DNA of 5,501 nt from RYN-433 sp036558265 (GTDB taxonomy: Bacteria; Planctomycetota; Phycisphaerae; Tepidisphaerales; Tepidisphaeraceae): NCBI GenBank assembly GCA_036558265.1, contig DATBFY010000560.1, positions 1 to 5,501 of the forward strand. The letters are read 5' to 3'. Below the pieces are notes generated by a model. The model ran no database searches. It had not been told where the DNA came from and was given only the letters and a program-made list of their open reading frames with translations. The number at the start of each line of letters is the position of its first letter. Position 1 is the stretch's first letter. Positions 1-5,395 of this stretch are shown here, piece by piece. Made by a program: the position numbers and the translations under genes.

Positions 1-1
1 G

Positions 2-1138
2 GCCCCGGACGGCGCCTCGACGGGCCACGAGAAATTTGAACCGGACCAGGTCGATCACGTCCTGTTCTGTCCACCCAACCTCCTGACCGACCAGCGCCTG
101 CGCGCGCACCTGGCCGCCGCCGGGCTCCCGGTTGAGGAATGGAAGCGCGGCCCCCGCGTCGCCCTGGGCGAGCTGGACTGGCGGGCACTCCTGGAGGCGC
201 TGGGCACCGGCCTCTCCGAGGCCGAGCGCCGCGACACCCGCGTCGCGCTGGTCGCCCGCGGCGCCGATGCCCTCGCCCTGCGCAAAGCCCTCGCCCTGGC
301 CCGCCCGCTCTCGGAGATCCTCCAGCGCTACGGCGACGCCTGGCTCGGCCGGCTCATGCAGCGTCGCGATGCCCTGGGCGTCCATTACCAGCCCATCATC
401 CAGTACCCGCCCGGCCGGCTCCACGGCTACGAGTGCCTGGTGCGCGGCGCGGCCGAGGAAGGCGGCGGGAAGCTGATCGACCCGCTGCGCATGTTCCAGG
501 CCGCGCGCCGCCTGGGGACGCAGTACCTGCTGGACCGCCTGGCCTGCCGCGCCGCCGTCTACGGCGCAGCCCGCGTCGGGTTCGGCAGCATCCATTATTT
601 CGTCAACGTGATGGCCGACGCGATCGATGGCGACATCGACACCCACCTGCGCAGCGCCCTGGGCGTGGCCGAAATGGGCGGCCTCCTGCCCGAGCAGATC
701 GCCTTCGAATTCGTCGATGCCGAAACCTGCTTCGCCCGCGATCGCAAACGTCTGACAGCGCTCATCTGCGCCTGCCGCGAGGCCGGCTTCGCGGTGTCGC
801 TCGACGACGTCGGCGCGAAAGGGGCGACACTGCTGCCGCTGGACGACCTCGGCCCCGACTACGTCAAACTGGACGCCGACCTCTGCCGCCGCGCGGTCCA
901 CGACGCCGACGCCGCCGCCCTCCTGCGCGAGATCGCGCGTGAAGCGGGTCGAACCGGGGTCACACCGATCGCCAAGGGAGTCGAAGACGAGGACCAACTG
1001 CGCTTCGCCATCGACGCCGGCATCCAGCTAACCCAGGGCCACATCCACGCCCCCGCCGCCCCCTCGCCCCTGGACGCCCAGGAGGAGGAACAGGTCCTCC
1101 GGCAAGTGCGCCGAACCGCCATCCTGGCCCCCGATTAA
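2..1138 (+). CDS. EAL-domain protein, probable c-di-GMP phosphodiesterase (5' end cut by window)
   Basis: The frame is open from the left edge and has no ATG, GTG or TTG before the internal Met at 356, so the true start lies outside the window and 378 C-terminal residues are visible. The EAL domain covers about visible residues 127-353, opening with HYQPII. EAL domains hydrolyse cyclic-di-GMP to pGpG in the cytoplasm. Residues matching the metal and substrate ligands of the family are all present: E144 (in YECLVRG, so ECL instead of EAL), N202 (FVNV), E236 (AFEF), D268-D269 (LDDVG), K289 (YVKLD), E328 (AKGVE) and Q345 (TQGH). Activity is therefore plausible. Loop 6 reads DDVGAKG rather than the usual DDFGTGYSS, and AKGVE replaces AEGVE. 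The roughly 120 residues before the domain are helical-looking and Ala/Leu/Arg-rich; I recognise no sensor, GGDEF or receiver domain in them. The stop lies 5 bases from the stop of the convergent neighbour. The EAL assignment is firm; catalytic activity is inferred. Confidence 0.9.
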   Translation, partial: APDGASTGHEKFEPDQVDHVLFCPPNLLTDQRLRAHLAAAGLPVEEWKRGPRVALGELDWRALLEALGTGLSEAERRDTRVALVARGADALALRKALALARPLSEILQRYGDAWLGRLMQRRDALGVHYQPIIQYPPGRLHGYECLVRGAAEEGGGKLIDPLRMFQAARRLGTQYLLDRLACRAAVYGAARVGFGSIHYFVNVMADAIDGDIDTHLRSALGVAEMGGLLPEQIAFEFVDAETCFARDRKRLTALICACREAGFAVSLDDVGAKGATLLPLDDLGPDYVKLDADLCRRAVHDADAAALLREIAREAGRTGVTPIAKGVEDEDQLRFAIDAGIQLTQGHIHAPAAPSPLDAQEEEQVLRQVRRTAILAPD

Positions 1139-1143
1139 CCGCC

Positions 1144-3204
1144 TCACCCCGTCGCCCACGCGTCGTCCTTCCACAGGCTCCCGCTCGGGTTCCACCCGCC
1201 CAGGATGATCATCTTGTCCGAGCCGTCGAGGCTCATCGTGATCATCGTGAACTCGGTGCGCCCGCTGAGCGGCTCGCTGGTGGCCGGGTGGGGCGCCATC
1301 GTCCAGGTGATGCCGTCGGTGGACCAGTAAAGGTTGCTGCCGTCCGCGATCCACATGCGGCCGTCGTAAACGGTGCCGTGGGCGTTGCCGAAGGTCACGC
1401 CGGGTGCTCCCAGGTCGTCCCAGGTCGTTCCGGTGGCATCGTGGGTCTTAAAGGTGTGCGAACTGCCACCACCCCCGGGCGTGCCGCCGATCACGTAAAT
1501 GGCGCCGTTGAAGACCAGTGTGATCGCGTCGCGCCGCTGCAGTCCCAGCGGGTTGACACCCGACCAGTTGACGCCGTCGGCGCTGTACATGACGGTGTTG
1601 GCGGGGTAGTTCGTGGCGCTGCCGTCCGTGCCGCCGATGACGAAGAGCTTTCCGTTGAAGGTAACGGCGGCGGTGCCGCGGCGCGGGCCCAGGTTGACGG
1701 CCGCGCCGCTGCCGTCGGTCGCCTGGGTCCAGTTGATCATGTCCGAGGAATACCAGGCGTCGGTCATGGTCGCGGTCAACCCCTGCCCGCCGACCACCCA
1801 GGCCTTGCCGTCGAAGACGGTGCTCCCCAAGGCGATGCGGGGCGTAAAGCCGTTGGGGTCGCCGTTCTGCCGGGCGCGGTGCCAGACGGTGCCGTCGTCG
1901 GAGTAATCGACGATGTTCGACGCGCCGGTCACGCCGTCGCCAAAGCCCCCGATGATCCACATCTTGGCGCCCGGGTCGGTGGAATACTGCGGGTCGAAGA
2001 CCAGGCTCGTGTGCTGGCGTCGCCCGCCGTAGTTGTAATAGGAATTGGCGGGCGTCAACTGGGTCCAGTCGGATCCCTCCTGGTCGTCGGTGAGATAGAG
2101 GGCGCCGTCGTCGGACCAGGCGAAGGTGTTGACGCCGTTGCGCAGGACGACCTTCAGCTCGCTCCCTCCGCCGCTGATCAGGTTGTCGTCGAACGTCCAC
2201 CCGCCGCTGGTGTCGCCGCCCTGCTGCACTTCGACGCGGTCGTTGCTCTCATCGTAGTAGCTGAGGCGGAACTGACCGCCCGTGAACATCAGCGTCGGGT
2301 ACTTCCCCGTGGTGTTATGGGTGTCCACGAAGATGCTGTTCCACGGCGCGGAAATCGACCCGTTTCGATGGGAGAAGATCACCGCCGCGGTGGCATTGTC
2401 ATAGAACGCGAAGGCGGGACGGTTCTGCGCGTCGTAGACCAGTGAGGTCCATACCGCGTTGCACCGGCTGGTGCCGGAGCTCAACTGCGGAATCACCTCT
2501 GCGGTGCCCCAGCCGGTGGTCACCGAGGAACTCGACGATTGCACGTAACGGGCGCCGATGCTCGTCCCGCTATCGTCGTAGGAGATGCCCCATTTGCTGG
2601 TATTTGCGTTGTACGCCAGCGAGCTGTATCGACCGGCGTTGCCGGAGGCATCGATCGCGGTTGCGGACCAGTCGCCGGCGCTGGGCGACGGATTTGGCGC
2701 CTGATCGATCTCGAGGAATCCGCCCCCGTTCGTCTTCACAAAGTGACTGATGGTCGGCTTGTCGGCTTGGAACGCGAGCGAGGGATAGTTGCCGCGCTTG
2801 CCGGCGTTGTTGGTGACCAGCCTTTCGTCCCAGGAGGTGCCGTTGAAGTGGGCGTAGCGGAGCTTGGAATTAACGCCGTCGAAGTAGGCGACGCCGGGCT
2901 TGCCCGTGCTGTCGAGGGCCATGGAGACGTAGAGGCCGATCTGGCTGGACGAGTTGTCGATGATGCCGCCGTCGGCGCTGGTGTCGCGCCAGGTGCCGTC
3001 GGTGTTTCGGATGGCGTAGCGCAGGTCGCCGTGGGTGGCATCGACATATTTGTAATAAGCGAGATAAAGCGTGCCGTCAGAGGCGATGGCGAAGGCGTTG
3101 CCCGTCCCCCCATCGAAGGAGGAGCTCAGCAGCCTCCGGCTTTCCAGCACTTCGAATTCACATGCGCGCGATGAACTCCGCAAAGACTTGCCAAGCGACC
3201 CCAT
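1144..3204 (-). CDS. LEPR-XLL-type surface/secreted protein with seven propeller-like and six Kelch-like repeats
   Basis: This is a 686-residue protein. Its N-terminus has basic residues and then VLESRRLLSSS (19-29), matching the planctomycete LEPR-XLL / planctomycete-extracellular motif. No ordinary hydrophobic signal peptide is visible. Residues 35-375 hold seven copies of a repeat with the pattern Y-x-S-L-A...x-I-S-Y-x-D, near 35-51, 92-109, 140-156, 193-211, 252-269, 302-318 and 356-371, about 50-60 apart. This suits one seven-bladed beta-propeller. Residues 395-675 hold six Kelch-like repeats with hydrophobic-GG strands (IIGG 417, VVGG 470, VIGG 522, VIGG 571, degenerate IADG 618, ILGG 667). 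Most are followed by a YS-x-DG-x-x-W turn resembling a shortened Asp-box. Such propellers usually bind proteins or glycans, and no catalytic residues are evident. The ATG at 3204 is supported by AAGGGAG (3212-3218) seven bases upstream and by the motif position. The ligand is unknown. Export is inferred from the motif, and the C-terminus lacks a PEP-CTERM tail. Confidence 0.88.
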   Translation of the reverse strand: MGSLGKSLRSSSRACEFEVLESRRLLSSSFDGGTGNAFAIASDGTLYLAYYKYVDATHGDLRYAIRNTDGTWRDTSADGGIIDNSSSQIGLYVSMALDSTGKPGVAYFDGVNSKLRYAHFNGTSWDERLVTNNAGKRGNYPSLAFQADKPTISHFVKTNGGGFLEIDQAPNPSPSAGDWSATAIDASGNAGRYSSLAYNANTSKWGISYDDSGTSIGARYVQSSSSSVTTGWGTAEVIPQLSSGTSRCNAVWTSLVYDAQNRPAFAFYDNATAAVIFSHRNGSISAPWNSIFVDTHNTTGKYPTLMFTGGQFRLSYYDESNDRVEVQQGGDTSGGWTFDDNLISGGGSELKVVLRNGVNTFAWSDDGALYLTDDQEGSDWTQLTPANSYYNYGGRRQHTSLVFDPQYSTDPGAKMWIIGGFGDGVTGASNIVDYSDDGTVWHRARQNGDPNGFTPRIALGSTVFDGKAWVVGGQGLTATMTDAWYSSDMINWTQATDGSGAAVNLGPRRGTAAVTFNGKLFVIGGTDGSATNYPANTVMYSADGVNWSGVNPLGLQRRDAITLVFNGAIYVIGGTPGGGGSSHTFKTHDATGTTWDDLGAPGVTFGNAHGTVYDGRMWIADGSNLYWSTDGITWTMAPHPATSEPLSGRTEFTMITMSLDGSDKMIILGGWNPSGSLWKDDAWATG

Positions 3205-3467
3205 GAGCGTGCTCCCTTCCCAAAATGTATGGAAATGACGACCGTTTATTGACGAGACCGGTCATTCATGGGTCGGGATACGTCTCATGGTCCGATAAAT
3301 CAACAATTATCTATTGGACCTGGGTAGAAATACTGGCCAAATTCCGCGTTATTTCCGATTTTTGCTGCACTTTTGAGCGCAACCGCCGCCGTTTCAGCAA
3401 TTTATGGCTTGACCCCCACCGCCCCATATTCGATGTCCAAATGTGAAGTCCTTTAAGGAGGCGGCGG
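3205..3467. promoter_or_regulatory. Divergent intergenic region between the two LE-x-RR protein genes
   Basis: These 263 bases separate two head-to-head genes and should hold both promoters. The stretch at about 3290-3410 is visibly richer in A/T than the coding DNA. No hexamer pair is convincing. On the + strand TTGACC (3409-3414) lacks a good -10 at normal spacing. On the - strand a TTGATT / 17-base spacer / TATCCC arrangement is weak. An 8-base palindrome GACCGGTC lies at 3256-3263. An open frame on the + strand (3225-3446) has no ribosome site and is not called a gene. Confidence 0.45.
3455..3461 (+). promoter_or_regulatory. Strong Shine-Dalgarno site AAGGAGG
   Basis: AAGGAGG lies six bases before the ATG at 3468 and fixes that start. 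It is a near-consensus site, stronger than the other start-site signals in the window. The preceding bases TCCTT (3449-3453) mirror AAGGA, leaving only a one-base spacer. A hairpin could use at most TCC/GGA, so strong occlusion of the site is unlikely. Confidence 0.75.
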
Positions 3468-4346
3468 ATGAGTACCAGGCCCTGCAATGTGTTCCGGTCG
3501 GGGTCAGAGCTGAATCGGCGTGAGCGCGGGCGGGCGGGTTGCCCCCTCGATCATCCATGGCTCGAGGCGCTCGAGGCGCGCAGGTTTCTTTACAGCGCCA
3601 CGCTGGATGCCAGCGGCATCCTGACGGTGGTCGGGTCGGCCTTTGGCGATCACATCACGCTGCACCGCGCCCCCGGGCGCGAATACCTGGACGTCGAGGC
3701 CTACGGCTCGTGGGACGGCGCGCGGTTGCAGGCGGGGTTCAGTTGTTCGCAGGTAAAGGGGATCGTGGTGCTGGGCGGGGACGGCGACGACTTCATCCGC
3801 GTCTGGGGCGATTTCAAAGGCCAGTACACGATGGATGACTACCAGGGGGACGACACGGTCTACGACGTGGACATCCCGATCACGCTCAAGGGCGAGGCGG
3901 GCGACGACGAGTTGAACTGCGCGTCGAGTGGCGATGACGTGCAGATCGGTGGGCCGGGGTTCGACCGGGCGTACGCGATCGCCGGACATGACCTGTTCTC
4001 GGTCGAGATCCTGGAGAACCAGCGCAACGGCGATACCGACTACCCGGATCGACTCGGCTGGACGCCGGAAAACGTGCTGGTGCCCGATCCGTGGGATCCG
4101 GATCCTCTGGCCCCGCCTGCGGCCCCGCCCGCGGCGGTGGCGCCGCGGCCCCCGCTTCCGGAAGCCCCCCCGCCGGTACCGGTGGAAGTTGCGCCGGTGG
4201 CACCGGTGACGAAGCGGCCCGCGCGACCCGTGGTCACGCCCACCGTGCTGCCACCGTCACCGGTCGCAGTGCCGTCGCTGCCCCCGGTGTTCGCGCAGGC
4301 TCCAGTGATCGAGCCGGGAACCCACCCATGGGACGAGGTGGGTTGA
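3468..4346 (+). CDS. LEPR-XLL-type protein with short RTX-like Asp/Gly core and Pro-rich tail
   Basis: This is a 292-residue protein. The ATG is set by AAGGAGG six bases upstream. Residues 32-46 (LEALEARRFLYSATL) match the planctomycete N-terminal sorting motif and are followed by SGILTVVGSAFGDHITL, the type of beta-strand lead-in common before calcium-binding RTX repeats. Asp/Gly turns follow: GGDGDDFI (103-110), QGDDTVYD (126-133), GEAGDDEL (142-149) and SGDDVQIGGPGFDRA (154-168). They resemble degenerate hemolysin-type GGxGxDxx nonapeptides, which in the family bind Ca2+ in a parallel beta-roll. There are too few and too irregular copies for a long roll. Residues about 206-285 are mostly Pro, Ala and Val and probably disordered, perhaps a cell-wall or surface spacer. 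There is no catalytic domain and no conventional signal peptide. The gene is divergent from the other LE-x-RR protein and convergent with the DUF3309-type gene 25 bases downstream. Extracellular location is inferred; function is unknown. Confidence 0.85.
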   Translation: MSTRPCNVFRSGSELNRRERGRAGCPLDHPWLEALEARRFLYSATLDASGILTVVGSAFGDHITLHRAPGREYLDVEAYGSWDGARLQAGFSCSQVKGIVVLGGDGDDFIRVWGDFKGQYTMDDYQGDDTVYDVDIPITLKGEAGDDELNCASSGDDVQIGGPGFDRAYAIAGHDLFSVEILENQRNGDTDYPDRLGWTPENVLVPDPWDPDPLAPPAAPPAAVAPRPPLPEAPPPVPVEVAPVAPVTKRPARPVVTPTVLPPSPVAVPSLPPVFAQAPVIEPGTHPWDEVG

Positions 4347-4354
4347 ACAACCCA
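4319..4354 (+). repeat. Overlapping inverted repeats at the end of the Pro-rich gene, possible terminator
   Basis: AACCCACC (4319-4326) pairs perfectly with GGTGGGTT (4337-4344) across a 10-base loop. The same right arm also pairs onward: TGGGTT (4339-4344) with AACCCA (4349-4354) around a GAAC tetraloop. The two hairpins share one arm and cannot form together. They span the last codons and stop of the + gene and reach into the 25-base gap before the convergent gene, a fitting place for a terminator. No T-run follows, so classic intrinsic termination is doubtful. Confidence 0.4.
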
Positions 4355-4371
4355 TTGCGTACGTGGCGAGC

Positions 4372-4536
4372 TTAGAGCTTTCCGGCCAGCAGGAGGATCA
4401 GGATGATGATCAGGATCAGGCCGAGTCCGCCGCTGGGGTAATAGCCCCACTGGGCACTGTAAGGCCAGGTCGGGAGCAGTCCGAGGACCAGGATCACGAG
4501 GATCACGATCAGGACGATTCGCGCGGTGCTGTTCAT
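4372..4536 (-). CDS. Small two-helix membrane protein, DUF3309-type
   Basis: This 54-residue gene begins MNSTARIVLIVILVILVLGL. Hydrophobic helix one is at about 7-21, a short loop containing LPTWPYSAQWGYYPSGG follows at about 21-37, and hydrophobic helix two is at about 38-51, ending in AGKL. The two Leu/Ile/Val helices around a P-T-W-P-Y-S...W-G-Y-Y-P-S-G-G loop are what I recall of the DUF3309 family of tiny bacterial inner-membrane proteins, and the length is typical. Function is unknown for the family. AAAGGA (4544-4549) lies seven bases before the ATG, a good ribosome site. The gene is convergent with the Pro-rich gene and divergent from the BFD-like gene. An open frame on the opposite strand (4363-4611) is an Asp/Gln-rich artefact of the Leu/Ile codons here. 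Confidence 0.88.
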   Translation of the reverse strand: MNSTARIVLIVILVILVLGLLPTWPYSAQWGYYPSGGLGLILIIILILLLAGKL

Positions 4537-4598
4537 GGCGGCATCCTTTCGCGGGCGGTGGCGAGGACGCCGGCGGCGATCTCGCCCGCTAGTCTAGG

Positions 4599-4647
4599 TT
4601 GGACGTCTTGATTGTCTCACCAGCGGCCTGAAGGGCGGAACGTCCAA
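4599..4647. repeat. 8-bp inverted repeat TTGGACGT / ACGTCCAA in divergent promoter region
   Basis: TTGGACGT (4599-4606) and its exact complement ACGTCCAA (4640-4647) are separated by 33 bases in the 140-base gap between two divergent genes. Arm centres are 41 bases apart, close to four helical turns. The right arm overlaps the expected -35 position of the + gene. It could be a paired operator or a chance match. Confidence 0.35.
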
Positions 4648-4664
4648 AGCGGCCGGTTTTCACG

Positions 4665-4670
4665 TAGAAT
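4665..4670 (+). promoter_or_regulatory. Candidate -10 box TAGAAT for a leaderless transcript
   Basis: TAGAAT matches five of six bases of TATAAT and ends six bases before the GTG start at 4677. A start of transcription seven bases downstream would fall on the GTG itself, which is the geometry of leaderless genes. No good -35 hexamer is visible. The only purine-rich run, GAGG (4672-4675), is one base from the GTG, too close for a normal ribosome site. Confidence 0.35.
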
Positions 4671-4676
4671 CGAGGC

Positions 4677-5018
4677 GTGCCCCTGCAAGACGACGACGAG
4701 ATCTGCTTCTGCTTTCACGTGACGCTGCGGAAGATCCGCAACTACTGCCGGATCGAGCAGCCGCGGTTCGCGTCGCAGATCAGCCAATGCCTGTCCGCCG
4801 GCACGGGTTGCGGGTGGTGCCGGCCGATGCTGCGGAAGATCCACAAGCAGGAGTGCAACGTGGAGGAGCCGTGGTGGCGGAAGGTCGGGGAGGACGAAGC
4901 GGGGGAGTATCATTCCGACGAGCGTGACGCGACTGCGGGGGAGCTCGATTCGGAGCGTTACGCGCAGGGGCGGCAGCAGTACCTGAAGGAGACGGGGCGG
5001 AAACCGCCGGTTGATTGA
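4677..5018 (+). CDS. BFD-like [2Fe-2S] ferredoxin-domain protein
   Basis: This is a 113-residue protein. Four cysteines are arranged C10-x-C12-x32-C45-x2-C48 (ICFCFHVT ... GTGCGWCRPML), the pattern of the BFD-like [2Fe-2S]-binding domain. That domain is found in bacterioferritin-associated ferredoxin and as a module in nitrite reductase and related enzymes. Bfd proper reduces iron stored in bacterioferritin for release. Extra cysteines occur at 24, 38 and 60. The domain takes up about residues 8-60. The remaining 50 or so residues are charged and hydrophilic, making the protein longer than a typical Bfd of about 65 residues. GTG at 4677 is the only plausible start, because TAG closes the frame at 4665-4667 and no ATG lies nearby. 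No bacterioferritin gene is in view, so the partner is unknown. The cluster domain is well supported; a role in iron release is only inferred. The protein should be cytoplasmic. Confidence 0.85.
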   Translation: MPLQDDDEICFCFHVTLRKIRNYCRIEQPRFASQISQCLSAGTGCGWCRPMLRKIHKQECNVEEPWWRKVGEDEAGEYHSDERDATAGELDSERYAQGRQQYLKETGRKPPVD

Positions 5019-5057
5019 ATCTCAGATAATTCTTTGGATCGCTGCACGCGCGCGAGC

Positions 5058-5303
5058 TCAAGCGGTGGCGCGTTGATCTTCGACGAATTGCTCGATGCGG
5101 GTGATGTGTCGAACGTCGATCACGTCCATGTCATCGGCGAGGCGGGAATGCAGGCGATCGGTGCGCGCGATATAGAGCGCGCCGCGCGTGATCAGGCAGA
5201 GATTGGGATTGCGAACGACGTAGCTGTGCCCGTCAGCGACGAAAATGCGCAGGGGCACAAACGGATCGCGGGCAAGTTCGTGGTTCACCGCGTCGGGGAG
5301 CAT
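5058..5303 (-). CDS. Small conserved hypothetical protein with PFxPxR...ADG motif
   Basis: This is an 81-residue soluble protein with no membrane segment or signal peptide. Residues 14-30 (PFVPLRIFVADGHSYVV) and 61-71 (VIDVRHITRIE) follow a pattern I recall from short hypothetical proteins of about 70-90 residues in planctomycetes and relatives: P-F-x-P-x-R-[IL]-x-x-A-D-G-R-x-Y, then a D-[VI]-I-D-[LV]-x-x-[IV]-T-x-I-E end. No function is known to me. TAA closes the frame just upstream (5313-5315 on the + strand), so ATG at 5303 is the first possible start. It has no clear ribosome site. TATTAT (complement of 5348-5353) about 45 bases upstream is a possible -10 box without a matching -35. The gene is convergent with the BFD-like gene, 39 bases away, and follows the PEP-CTERM gene on the same strand after 92 bases. 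Confidence 0.72.
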   Translation of the reverse strand: MLPDAVNHELARDPFVPLRIFVADGHSYVVRNPNLCLITRGALYIARTDRLHSRLADDMDVIDVRHITRIEQFVEDQRATA

Positions 5304-5395
5304 GGGGAGAGTTTACCATGCGCTGCGGCACGGCGGAAAGTGTTCGCATAATAGGGGTGGATGCCCGTCCCGGGCGGCGAAACCGCAAGCGACTC

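Noticed and set aside
139..942. 267-codon + strand frame overlapping the EAL gene
   Set aside because: The product is almost all Arg, Pro, Ala and Gly, typical of an out-of-frame reading of high-GC DNA. The EAL domain lies in a different frame.
1288..2445. 385-codon + strand frame antisense to the propeller gene
   Set aside because: It is Val/Ala/Gly-rich with no domain, and the opposite strand holds clear repeat architecture, a ribosome site and a sorting motif.
3236..3260. Near-direct repeat TGACGACCG / TGACGAGACCG
   Set aside because: It has only two imperfect copies 14 bases apart, with no further copies seen, so it could be chance.
3225..3446. 73-codon open frame on the + strand inside the divergent intergenic region
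   Set aside because: It has no ribosome site, no recognisable domain or plausible composition, and it occupies AT-richer promoter DNA between two well-supported starts.
4363..4611. 82-codon Asp/Gln-rich + strand frame
   Set aside because: It is the complement of Leu/Ile codons in the DUF3309-type gene; the minus-strand reading has family-like sequence and a ribosome site.
4996..5008. GGCGG-AAA-CCGCC hairpin as terminator of the BFD-like gene
   Set aside because: It lies within the last codons, has a five-base stem and a three-base loop, and is not followed by a continuous T-run.
5034..5351. 105-codon + strand frame antisense to the 81-residue gene
   Set aside because: It shows no recognisable motif, while the minus strand carries the conserved ADG pattern.
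5363..5375. Short hairpin GCCCG-TCC-CGGGC as terminator of the PEP-CTERM gene
   Set aside because: The stem is only five base pairs with a three-base loop and no T-run follows on the minus strand.
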